Of a stretch of 64,000 nt of DNA, positions 1 through 8,211 are shown one piece after another. The stretch is from Corallochytrium limacisporum (Eukaryota; Opisthokonta), in NCBI GenBank assembly GCA_002811645.1, contig PDIP01000049.1:72638-136637 (forward strand), written 5' to 3'. The position numbers were made by a program, and so were the translations under genes. How positions within the stretch are numbered: position 1 is the first letter of the stretch; every line of letters begins with the position of its first letter. The notes beneath the pieces are model-generated. The model was not told the origin of the DNA. It saw only the letters and a program-made list of their open reading frames with translations, and ran no database searches.

Positions 1-62
1 CCCTCCCCCCCCGGGGGGGGGGGCGTGAAGGTGGCAGATCAATTCCACGCACCAGGGAGCCA

Positions 63-2876
63 CTAGATCTCAGAGCTGGGTTCCTTCGGATCGGCATGGG
101 ACAGTAGTGCCTGCTGGGCGCGGTCAAAGCCGCCCTTATCGTCGGGCAGAGGCCCGCCGTCGGTCACGAGCGCCTCCAACGCACCGCGGATGGCGTTAAT
201 ATCTGCCCTGAGCTGTAACTTCCATGGGCTACTCACATCCTCGGCTGTGCCAGCTCCAACCCCCAATCCTCCCGGAGAGGACGTGCCTGAGGCCGGGTTG
301 CTGCCGCCGACGGTGGCGGAACGCGTGCCCTTCTTCAATTTTTTCAACGAGGCTTCACGCTTGCGTTCCTTCTCTACCACTGCTGTGACTTCGTCTGCGA
401 GTGTGGAGGCAATGCGCGGAACCGCGGCGTCGAGGACTGTGCGACCCATCACTAGGTGGCTTGCGAGCGACTGTGACATCAGCCAAACCAGCGGTTCCGT
501 GACGGCTCTGGAATCGGACGTCGGCGGGGGCAACGGTTGGGAGCCGCCTGCACCCTGACCACTCAGGGCACTTGACACACTGCCGACTGGTGACAGACCG
601 CTTCGCTTGACTCGGAAAAGCTTGGGCAATCCGGAGACGTAGCCAAGTGCCTTGACGCACGCTTCTGGCACGCCGCCCACGACGGCCTCGTTGAAGCAGG
701 CTCGCGAGAGGTCTAGCATAGAGGCGTTAAGTGTATCCGCCATTGCCTTGCTTAGCCCATCGGAAAGAGTTGTCGTGCTCACATTCACGCTACCCGCGTC
801 GCTATCGACAATTACCTTCTGCAAATGTTGAGCCATGATTGTTGCAAGGTTGGTGTGCAGCCATTCAATGTCCAGCAGCAGCGCCATGCACAGAAGCCAT
901 TGATTGCGGTTAACTTCTTCTTCTGATACTGTGGCACCTCCTGTACCAGCTCCACTGTCGGGTGCCTGGTCTGCTGCCTCGCCAAGACCGGACTTTTGAT
1001 CCGTGGCCCTGATTGTGGCAGTGGCTGTACTGCGGAACTGGTCGTCGCCGATCTGGGCCATCAACCAGGCAAGGTACGCATCGACAAGTGTGAATGATGT
1101 CTTCGTTAGGCGATCTACAATCGGCATCAGAAGCACCTCCTCAGACAGTGCAAAGTTCACTGCCTCCACCAATCGTCGTGTCTGACCCATGGCAACAGGA
1201 ATCAGTGACGTTGCATTCACTTCGACCAAATCAGGCCGCTTGGTGTGCTCCAGGCTTGGCTTGAGCATGCCCTGGACCTCGCGGTTGCGCAGTTGGAAAT
1301 AGGCCGTGGTGTTCCACTTTTCGACAAACTGCCGGAGTTCTTTGGTCTGCAGGAAGGCCGCGAGAGCTTCGTCGCTCTGCAGCTGACGCTTTACGTCACG
1401 GTGCACGAATTTCATAGCCTGGCGGTAATGACGGTGAAAGACAGCGGGTAGAGCCGGGGTGAACAGCGGCGGGATCTCCCGACAGAGTGCCGCCAACACG
1501 GATGGGAAGTATGCACGGGCGAGAACAAGTCGCTCGCCGCTGCCGGTACCCAGTCGCTGGTCGAATGCTGCAGTGAGCAGACGCAGAGAACGATCCTGGG
1601 CTGCCGTCTCCATAAACTTAATTAGGAGCCCTTGAAGATCCACCTTGGACGCCGATCCCGAAGACGACGATGACGAGCCAAGGGCGTCCCTCATAGTCTT
1701 TTTCGCCAGGGGCGCAAGATAGTGTTCCACGAACAGATCGATGAGCTTGCTGATGCCATCGCCCGTGCGACTGTCCCCACCCATACCTTCGAACAACCCA
1801 ATGAGGCTCACGAGTTCCTGGATGAGCTTTCCATCGTCAGCAGTTTCGCTGCTTCTGTTATCGATGGACTCAAGAGTCCGCAGCAAGTTTTCCGTGAGAT
1901 CCGTGGTTATGGCTGAATGGATTTTGTCGATTCGTGGAGTGGCCTTCTGCAGAAAAGCCTCACCGTCACCTGACTTCCGCAGCAATTCCACCGTCTCACG
2001 CAGACGACTGTATTCCTGGCATAGTTGGACCAGCTTTGTGGATGTTGCGGCCTGTGTTCGAGTCGCTGGACCCGGTTCTGCGATCGCTGCTTTGGTTGCC
2101 ACCATCAAATCCTCCATAGCGGCTACTCCACCGTTGGCGTTTCCAGCACCAACAACACTTAACGCGTCCGCGAGCGCTACTTCGCCCAAACCAAGACCAG
2201 TAGTAGTAGCACTGCTGGCAGCTCCGCCAGCCAAACCCCCGCTTGATTCACGCTTGACACTCTGCCGTGCCGGACTTTTTGCCGATGATGCCGGCATCAC
2301 CGACCTTCGATACTGCTCAAGAATCTGCTCCATGTTTTGTAGGTCCTTGTCTGCGCTGATGATGCGCCGTAGGGCGATCCGTTTGCGATTGATTGCGGCC
2401 TGGGACTCAAGCAATTCTTTCATTTCGCTGAGGTGCATGCGAGTGAGGCTTAGATCGCGATCTACTTCATTGGTCACAGACTGCAAGGGTTCCCGCGTCT
2501 GTGCAATCGCGGAGTCCAGACCTTTCAGACTGCTGCTAAGGTTCAAAAAGTCTGCATAGTCTTCATTGATCATGACCACGAGATCTGTTTTCACACTCGC
2601 CGCGTAGGCAGTGAGGTCCTCGTGCACCCGCTCAAGGGTGCCCCTCCGTCGCGCAGCTCGCAACAATTTATCCACGTTGAAGGTTTCTGCTGTGAAGTCC
2701 TGGGGATCAAAGACATAGCCATCCTTCTGCGGCCGACGCGCGTCTCCGCCGTCGGTTGAAGTCACAGACGCAGAAGACCTCCGGAGAATGCCGGTTGGAT
2801 TGTAGTCTCCACTGACCTTTCGACTGCCGTCGGTGTCAAGACTATGGCGTTCATCGAATCGAACTTCAGACGCCAT
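63..2876 (-). CDS. COG2: Conserved oligomeric Golgi complex subunit 2
   Basis: COG2 is a lobe-A subunit of the eight-protein COG tether that captures retrograde intra-Golgi vesicles on the cytosolic Golgi face. The 937-residue product has the family N-terminal block at about residues 54-190: a FDPQDF start, then LERVHEDL, MINEDYADFLNLSSSL and GLDSAI, followed by heptad-rich helix. The C-terminal half carries the helical-rod region expected of COG2 (LLMPIVDRLTKTSFTLVDAY and following). Somewhat longer than animal COG2 (about 740 aa); the excess lies in Ser/Gly/Ala-rich linkers near residues 200-270 and the C-terminus. ATG at 2874-2876 is the first Met and leaves about 50 residues before the conserved block. 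No intron needed. A CnGn palindrome lies 40 bases past the stop. Confidence 0.9.
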   Translation of the reverse strand: MASEVRFDERHSLDTDGSRKVSGDYNPTGILRRSSASVTSTDGGDARRPQKDGYVFDPQDFTAETFNVDKLLRAARRRGTLERVHEDLTAYAASVKTDLVVMINEDYADFLNLSSSLKGLDSAIAQTREPLQSVTNEVDRDLSLTRMHLSEMKELLESQAAINRKRIALRRIISADKDLQNMEQILEQYRRSVMPASSAKSPARQSVKRESSGGLAGGAASSATTTGLGLGEVALADALSVVGAGNANGGVAAMEDLMVATKAAIAEPGPATRTQAATSTKLVQLCQEYSRLRETVELLRKSGDGEAFLQKATPRIDKIHSAITTDLTENLLRTLESIDNRSSETADDGKLIQELVSLIGLFEGMGGDSRTGDGISKLIDLFVEHYLAPLAKKTMRDALGSSSSSSGSASKVDLQGLLIKFMETAAQDRSLRLLTAAFDQRLGTGSGERLVLARAYFPSVLAALCREIPPLFTPALPAVFHRHYRQAMKFVHRDVKRQLQSDEALAAFLQTKELRQFVEKWNTTAYFQLRNREVQGMLKPSLEHTKRPDLVEVNATSLIPVAMGQTRRLVEAVNFALSEEVLLMPIVDRLTKTSFTLVDAYLAWLMAQIGDDQFRSTATATIRATDQKSGLGEAADQAPDSGAGTGGATVSEEEVNRNQWLLCMALLLDIEWLHTNLATIMAQHLQKVIVDSDAGSVNVSTTTLSDGLSKAMADTLNASMLDLSRACFNEAVVGGVPEACVKALGYVSGLPKLFRVKRSGLSPVGSVSSALSGQGAGGSQPLPPPTSDSRAVTEPLVWLMSQSLASHLVMGRTVLDAAVPRIASTLADEVTAVVEKERKREASLKKLKKGTRSATVGGSNPASGTSSPGGLGVGAGTAEDVSSPWKLQLRADINAIRGALEALVTDGGPLPDDKGGFDRAQQALLSHADPKEPSSEI

Positions 2877-3666
2877 CTTACTTTCTTGCTGAATGAATAA
2901 TTAGTGTATTGGGACTCCTTCACATTGTGGAGTTTCCTCGTCGCTTGCTACACATTAGTCCGTATCATGTCTCTGTCTCCACTGTGCAATTACTGCATGC
3001 TGTCCCTTCCCGGTCTAATTCTTTAAGTTGTTAGTGATTAGTATATTTATGGTGCCCTACACCTCCGTATTTGGTTGGACTGGAATAGCTTTTCTACACT
3101 CCCGAGAGCTGGAACTCTTTTAGGGGGCTACTGGACTGTGAGACCTAGAGCGCCCACGGGGGGTGTTCGGACCTATCCCGCCCGGGGAGACGAGAGGTGT
3201 AAACACCGGGAGAGGGGCTGACGCGACCACACAAAAGTCTCCAACGCTCCCAAAAGCTGGCTCCCCCACGAAAAACAAACTACCAGTAAAACCCACGGCT
3301 GAAAACAATGGGAGGTCCCCCCCTCTCCTCCCCCCCCCCCGGGAGGACAGCGGGCAAAGGGTCCCCGCGCGTAATCCACTGTCATTCCGGATGATCTCTT
3401 CCCCAGGTCGCTACGCTCGATGATCATGGCAACGATGGGCGGTGCATGACGAGGTGTTTATTGTATAGTTTGTGTGAATATGGGGTCTACGATTTATAAT
3501 AATGATGTTTTTTCTTATTTCCGTTTCCATTTGGGAACGCGATTTGGTTTGCTTTTCTCTTGTGGGAGTTGATGATTGTTGAAATGGGATACATAGCATC
3601 CCATGATGCTCCGCTTCTCAAAAGAGCATTTGAGAGTTCATCTTCGAACCTGGCAAAGGCTCAGAT
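2877..3666. other. Spacer between COG2 and the UBTD-like gene
   Basis: No convincing gene. This is the 5' flank of COG2 and the 3' flank of the next minus-strand gene. It holds a C-rich tract at 3317-3343 that ends in C11 followed by GGG, one of the recurrent intergenic C/G palindromes. Short open frames here lack recognisable protein character. Confidence 0.6.
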
Positions 3667-4680
3667 TTAGGCTTCATTTACGAAAACCTGTACGACGTGA
3701 TTGCGTGGCACGTCGTAGCTGAGCAAGGTCTTGTTGGCATCCAAAATCTTGCCACCATACACCAGTCTGACCTGTTTGTTCAACAGCAGATCAGGCTCCT
3801 CTTCCATCAGCTTCTGTACCACGTCAGCCACCATCATGCTCTCCTCGACTTGCATCCGATTCTCGTCCTTGCTGATCTTATTGGAGATACGGAACTTGAC
3901 CAACTGACCGTCCACCGCAGCGGCCGCAGCAGGCGCCGTCTTGCTGGCGGGGGCGGGACTGCCGCCCTTAGCTTGGCCGTTGGTGGTTGCAGCGCTCCCC
4001 TTCTTACCGGTACTTGCTGCCGTGCTATCGTTAGCGGCGGCGACGGTGGCTGATCCTGCAGCCACGGTTCCTGCTGCTGCTGCTGCAGCACCAGCAGCGG
4101 CAGCAGGTGAAGCGCGGTTGTCGGCGTTTGAATTGGGCGAGCCTTTCTTTCCTCCTGAAGATGAGGCGTTGCCGCTAGCCCCCCCGTTGGATGCCTCAGC
4201 CTTCGCCGCAGCAGCCTCCTTGGCAGCGAGTTGCTTCGATCCTGCGCCCTGCGCACCGCTCAGCGTCGGCGTGGTGCCGGAGGTCTTTAAGTTTGTTGGT
4301 TCGCTGAGACAGTAGTCCGGAATGTTATACTGTACGCCACGGTCATCAATGACGAGACTCAGATTGCCCTTGGGCAGGTAGACACGCAGAGCGTTGATGA
4401 TGGCCTGTGCGTGACTATGCTGTCTGGCCTCAACCGCGGACTTCAGACCGTCCCAGATTTCTTTGCGACCGTTCAGGGACCCGACAGTGGTCCAAAATTG
4501 GCGGCGTTTGCGTTGCAATTCTTCCCGGGTCATTTCATTCTCAGCTGCCCATTCTGGGGGAAGTGTAATGATCCGACGGTTGCGCTGGCTAATTGGCTTT
4601 ACACGAGGTTGGCCGTTGAGGCCGATAGGGGGTGGTCCCACGGGTTCAGCCTGCTGTGGTTTTGCACACGCTCCACCCAT
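3667..4680 (-). CDS. UBTD/DC-UbP-type ubiquitin-like domain protein
   Basis: Resembles vertebrate UBTD1/UBTD2: an N-terminal DC-UbP domain (TREELQRKRRQFWTT, GRKEIWDGLKSAVEA, HAQAIINALRVYLPKG, about residues 40-125) and a C-terminal ubiquitin-like fold (about residues 255-337, VKFRIS...VRLVYGGKIL). The family acts as a scaffold for E2 enzymes and ubiquitin. The open frame extends 30 codons upstream, but I choose ATG at 4678-4680 because it gives MGGACAK: Gly2 fits N-myristoylation and Cys5 could be palmitoylated, as in animal UBTDs (MGGC). A 130-residue Ala/Ser/Gly/Asn-rich linker separates the domains and makes it longer than the roughly 230-aa animal proteins. The Ubl tail lacks the GG needed for conjugation, so it should act as an interaction module. 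Confidence 0.85.
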   Translation of the reverse strand: MGGACAKPQQAEPVGPPPIGLNGQPRVKPISQRNRRIITLPPEWAAENEMTREELQRKRRQFWTTVGSLNGRKEIWDGLKSAVEARQHSHAQAIINALRVYLPKGNLSLVIDDRGVQYNIPDYCLSEPTNLKTSGTTPTLSGAQGAGSKQLAAKEAAAAKAEASNGGASGNASSSGGKKGSPNSNADNRASPAAAAGAAAAAAGTVAAGSATVAAANDSTAASTGKKGSAATTNGQAKGGSPAPASKTAPAAAAAVDGQLVKFRISNKISKDENRMQVEESMMVADVVQKLMEEEPDLLLNKQVRLVYGGKILDANKTLLSYDVPRNHVVQVFVNEA

Positions 4681-5370
4681 TGTGTCAAGCTTTTTGGTTC
4701 GAAAGGTTTCGCTTCCTTGTAGAGAATAAGCTTCGTGGTCTGGTCTATTTACGGCTGGCTTTCCTTGCAAGTCCCCAGCAGCTACTTGTTTTGCGAATAG
4801 AAACTCGAGAGCCGTTCCTACGAAGGTGAACTGTTCCTACTACTCACCTCAACATTGTTGATGTCCTCTATCGTTTCTGACTTGACTTAGTGTGGTCTAA
4901 GACTAATTAGATTTCTCTTTCCCGAGTTGAACACCTCGAACTTGGTTAGGTTGTTCTGTTCCCCGGTACTGCTATCTGCAAGCAACCTTATGCTTTAGTT
5001 AATACATGGGTGAAATATGAAACCCGGTTCAGGATACACCGATCTAAAATAGGAGCCCCAGATTCATCATTCACAGTTTCGAAAAATGACGTTGGCAGTC
5101 TGGTTCATTCGTTCGTCGTTGCGACCAGTCGATTCCAAAGAGGAAAGGACCATCAAAGTTTTGGCTTTTGCTAATCTACGATCATCTACTGTCCAGGCCC
5201 CACAGTAATTTTCCAAATACTGACGAAGGCGAACGAACAAAGGAAGGGGTTAGGCACTGCCGTTGCAATTCAAAACTCACCGGAATACGATCGAATCAAA
5301 CACGAAAGGCCTGCTGGCCAGCAACAAACACACAAACGAAAGTCACGGCTCAGGTGCGCGAGCAACAGTG

Positions 5371-5409
5371 CGGGGCGGGGCGGGGCGGCAAGAAAGAGAG
5401 AGAGAGAGA
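5371..5409. repeat. GGGGC and GA simple repeats
   Basis: Three near-perfect GGGGC units are followed at once by an eight-unit GA run. Strand-asymmetric purine tract; capable of G-quadruplex or triplex formation in principle (inference). Confidence 0.8.
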
Positions 5410-5487
5410 CGACAAGGAATCAAAAGGAAAAGGATAAAAAAAAAAATAAGAAAAAGACAAAGTGGAAGAAAAGGAGGAGGACTGCTG

Positions 5488-5518
<31 letters not shown>

Positions 5519-5519
5519 G
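5488..5519. repeat. (GTA)n trinucleotide microsatellite
   Basis: About ten perfect tandem copies of GTA, lying in the long non-coding leader region upstream of the UBTD-like gene. Confidence 0.9.
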
Positions 5520-5731
5520 AAAACCCGGGGCGGAACGCCGAATCATCAACCACCCCCTTCCTCTCGCCATTTGGGCCTTATATAAGCACACTGCCAAACA
5601 TTGGCGTGTTTTTTTTTTCTTTCTCAAAGCGGTGCGGTGCCCAGGCGCAGGCCAGCCAATGCTCAGACGGGACGGACTGGACGGACGACGGTTGCCTGCG
5701 TGCGTGCGTGTGTTCCCTCGGAGCGAGTGAG

Positions 5732-5748
5732 CGAGAGAGAGAGAGAGA
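5732..5748. repeat. (GA)n microsatellite
   Basis: Eight uninterrupted GA dinucleotides between GCGTGC-rich and poly-A sequence. Confidence 0.85.
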
Positions 5749-6630
5749 TCTCGTCATCATCGCTTGCGCGGCCAAAAAAAAAAAGAGGAAAAAGGACAAA
5801 GAAAATCAAAGGCCCAGCACCAGAAAACACCGGCCCTTCCGCGCGGCGGACACGGGAGGGAGCAGGGAAGGGGGGGGGGAGAAAAAGGGAGAATGGGACC
5901 GACCGTGTCCGCCCCCTTTTTTACTACGGGCGAGAGAAGGAATAGGCAAAAAAAAAGGAAAAAAGGAATGGGTGCGGAGTGCGAGCCCGAGGCGCACCCC
6001 CAAGCCGCCCGCCGGGGGGAGGGAGGGGGTTCATTGTTTTGCCTTTCCTTCATTCATTCTTTACTGAGTGTTTGGGAACCGTTCTTTTTCTTTTTTTTTT
6101 TGGTTGGGAAGTCACTGACGTGGCTGGGCTGGGACTCTGTTCGTTTTTTCCCTTTAAAAATTTTGTCGGGTTCTCTCATTTTTTTTTTGGTCTATGCTCC
6201 CAGGTCTCATTCCTTTTTTTTCCCTCTATGTGCCTGGGGGCCCGAAAGCAAAAAAGCAAAAGAGCAAAAAGCAAAAAAAATGGCAGAACAGAGAACGGCC
6301 CGCGGAGGGGGGGGGGCACGCCGTGTTTTCGGTGAATTGTGTTCCCCCGGCGTAACCTTAACCCCCCCTCCCCTTCTGCCCAAGCCTCCGGAGGGGGGAT
6401 AAGTGCTTGGTACGTAGCGGTGGGCAGTCCGGTATTGAATGTATCACACTGGAGAGTATGCAAGGGGCAACAACCACGGGGCCCCGCGGTGGGAGGGGAG
6501 GGGGGGGTTCGGTCACCAAGCGCAGCAGTAGTGGTGGTGGTGGTACTCCCTTTGCCCCGGGCGACAAACACAGGGGGGAGGGGGGCGGGAAGGGGGAGCG
6601 GGATTGGCAAAAGCAAAACTACCCGGTCGG

Positions 6631-6646
6631 CCCCCCCGGGGGGGGG
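6631..6646. repeat. CnGn palindrome (C7G9)
   Basis: Seven C followed directly by nine G, about 320 bases beyond the stop of the START gene. Member of the window-wide family of C/G palindromes. Confidence 0.8.
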
Positions 6647-6965
6647 TATTCTTAGAATATTGAATCAATAGATCAGGAGCCTCGAAGGCAACCCCCGGCG
6701 CGGCGTGGCGCTCCGTGCCCAGGGCCGGCTTTGGGGGGGGGGTGATCGTTCGCCCGCAGAGGATCTGGTGGGCAAGGAATGTCGATACTGTGTAGTAATG
6801 TCAATAGATGTTCAACGCAAGTTTAATGAATGTCAACCCTTGGGTTTCTGTGATCGAAAATGAAGGAAGGGATGCCTATGGTTTCATGTGGTGCTGATGG
6901 ATATGAAGATGACAATTGATGTACATGCCATTCCTTGGGAATCGATGGCAATGTGAACAGCCCAC

Positions 6966-7652
6966 TCATGCCGATGGAGAGTTGGCCTGATTCTCTATGA
7001 TATTTGCACAGTGAGCAACTTCAGCTCGACTCGTACCTGGGTTCAGGCGGTTTGTGACCCAGCCAGGAACCCATCCATTTAGATCCGTAATGTTCATATA
7101 TGTAAACTCGATGCGGTTTGACCCTTCGATCGGTCTGAACTGACGAATCTGGAACGGTAACGTGGTTCGAACGTAGCCTTTGCGGTCTACCATCTTTGGA
7201 TGCGACTTCAGGGACCGATCCGCAAGTAGTAGAGTACCATCTTCCAGGAGCTCTGCGCGGCGGCACATGATAAAGTCACGGTTTGTGAACGGCTTGGGCA
7301 ATTCGTAGTGCAGAGAATGCAAGTTCTCATCATCAGACTTGCGTTCCAGATAATCACCTCCGGCGAATGTCTCGTTCCATTCCTTATGCCGTTCGACCAT
7401 ATTCGTGTGCAAAAGATCCCGGGCAGAGTCCGTCGAGTGTGCTTCGTAGGTGGTCACGAACTTGAACGCGTTGACGCGACAGCCCGGGACCAGCTTGGTG
7501 CTCGTTCGGACTAGTCTTCCCAGAACGGTGACGTCCTTTTTCGGTTTCCAGCCGTCCTCAGAATTGGTAAATTCATACCACTTCATGAGCTCTTCTTTAC
7601 TAATCCATGGCGTTGTCGGACTGCTGATTCCGAGTTCAGCCTGGGGTGACAT
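6966..7652 (-). CDS. START-domain lipid-transfer protein
   Basis: A 228-residue protein made almost wholly of one START fold, the hydrophobic-pocket domain that carries sterols, phospholipids or ceramide between membranes. Visible signatures: an N-terminal helix ending in WYEFTNSEDGW, a central DYLERKSDDENLHSLHYELP segment, the strand block RDFIMCRRAELLEDGTLLLADRSL, and the C-terminal helix NGWVPGWVTNRL that closes the lipid tunnel. The ligand cannot be told from sequence. The frame is open upstream to a TTG at 7694, but the first ATG (7650-7652, MSPQAEL) is taken as start. No signal peptide or membrane helix, so probably cytosolic, like PCTP-type single-domain STARTs. Confidence 0.8.
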   Translation of the reverse strand: MSPQAELGISSPTTPWISKEELMKWYEFTNSEDGWKPKKDVTVLGRLVRTSTKLVPGCRVNAFKFVTTYEAHSTDSARDLLHTNMVERHKEWNETFAGGDYLERKSDDENLHSLHYELPKPFTNRDFIMCRRAELLEDGTLLLADRSLKSHPKMVDRKGYVRTTLPFQIRQFRPIEGSNRIEFTYMNITDLNGWVPGWVTNRLNPGTSRAEVAHCANIIENQANSPSA

Positions 7653-8211
7653 GGTCTTCTTTACTCCGCGGAAAAAACGCAATTGCCGATACAAACCAAT
7701 GAATTCGCTTAATCTTAGGTCCCAGTAGGAATAACAATGTGATATAAAATAAGATAGCGGTCTAATCGAAGTCCCACTAGAAGGAGAGGTTACCGTTTGA
7801 TGCTACCCGGCTTAGTTTCCGCTCAATTCTTGTGCCTTTAAGTACCAAACACAAACACATGACAAATACCAACCACGACATTGAGAAAACAGATCCAAAC
7901 GAAACCGAAAACATCAACGTCTGTCTGCCGGAGATAACAACGGAGAAACCCTACGAAATTGGGCGATGGGGGAAGTAGACAGTCACGGACAGACGCTGCC
8001 GTGTACTGATCCGTGGGCCCCGACCCGGGCCGTCCGCAGCATCTGACCCGCCCTAAATGGCCACATAGGGGGCGGACGGATCAGTACAGAACGAACGAGG
8101 AAGGGAGGGAGGGGAGAAGGTTACGCAAGCACGGTTAATATTTGATCAATAATTGTGCAAAATTTAATGGACCCCTGAAAAATCAAAAAAATATGCGAAT
8201 CAAATATTTCA
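7653..8211. other. Spacer between START gene and YME2
   Basis: No gene seen. Promoter region of the START gene and 3' flank of YME2. It contains the composite inverted repeat at 8002-8088, described separately. Confidence 0.6.
8002..8088. repeat. Composite inverted repeat with two internal hairpins
   Basis: A perfect 13-base inverted repeat (TGTACTGATCCGT at 8002-8014, its complement at 8076-8088) encloses 61 bases. Inside are a short hairpin (GGCCC 8016-8020 with GGGCC 8027-8031) and an imperfect one (CCGCCCTA 8048-8055 with TAGGGGGCGG 8066-8075). Together these could fold as a three-way junction in DNA or RNA. It lies 124 bases beyond the YME2 stop and about 350 bases upstream of the START gene. 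No transposase or target-site duplication is visible. Confidence 0.7.

Larger units (their letters stand above)
4681..6965. other. 2.3 kb low-complexity spacer upstream of the UBTD-like gene
   Basis: No supportable gene. Base composition shifts to purine-rich microsatellite sequence: GGGGC repeats (5371-5387), GA runs (5395-5409, 5732-5748), a GTA run (5488-5519), many poly-A/T tracts, then C/G-rich blocks including C7G9 at 6631-6646. A TTATATAAGG element at about 5578-5587 could be a TATA box in either orientation. Overlapping open frames in all frames are products of the repeats, rich in R/E/K or S/F/P. Confidence 0.6.

Noticed and set aside
5606-6402. Overlapping open frames in purine-rich DNA
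   Set aside because: Translations are Arg/Glu/Lys or Ser/Phe/Pro low complexity, produced by GA and poly-A tracts.
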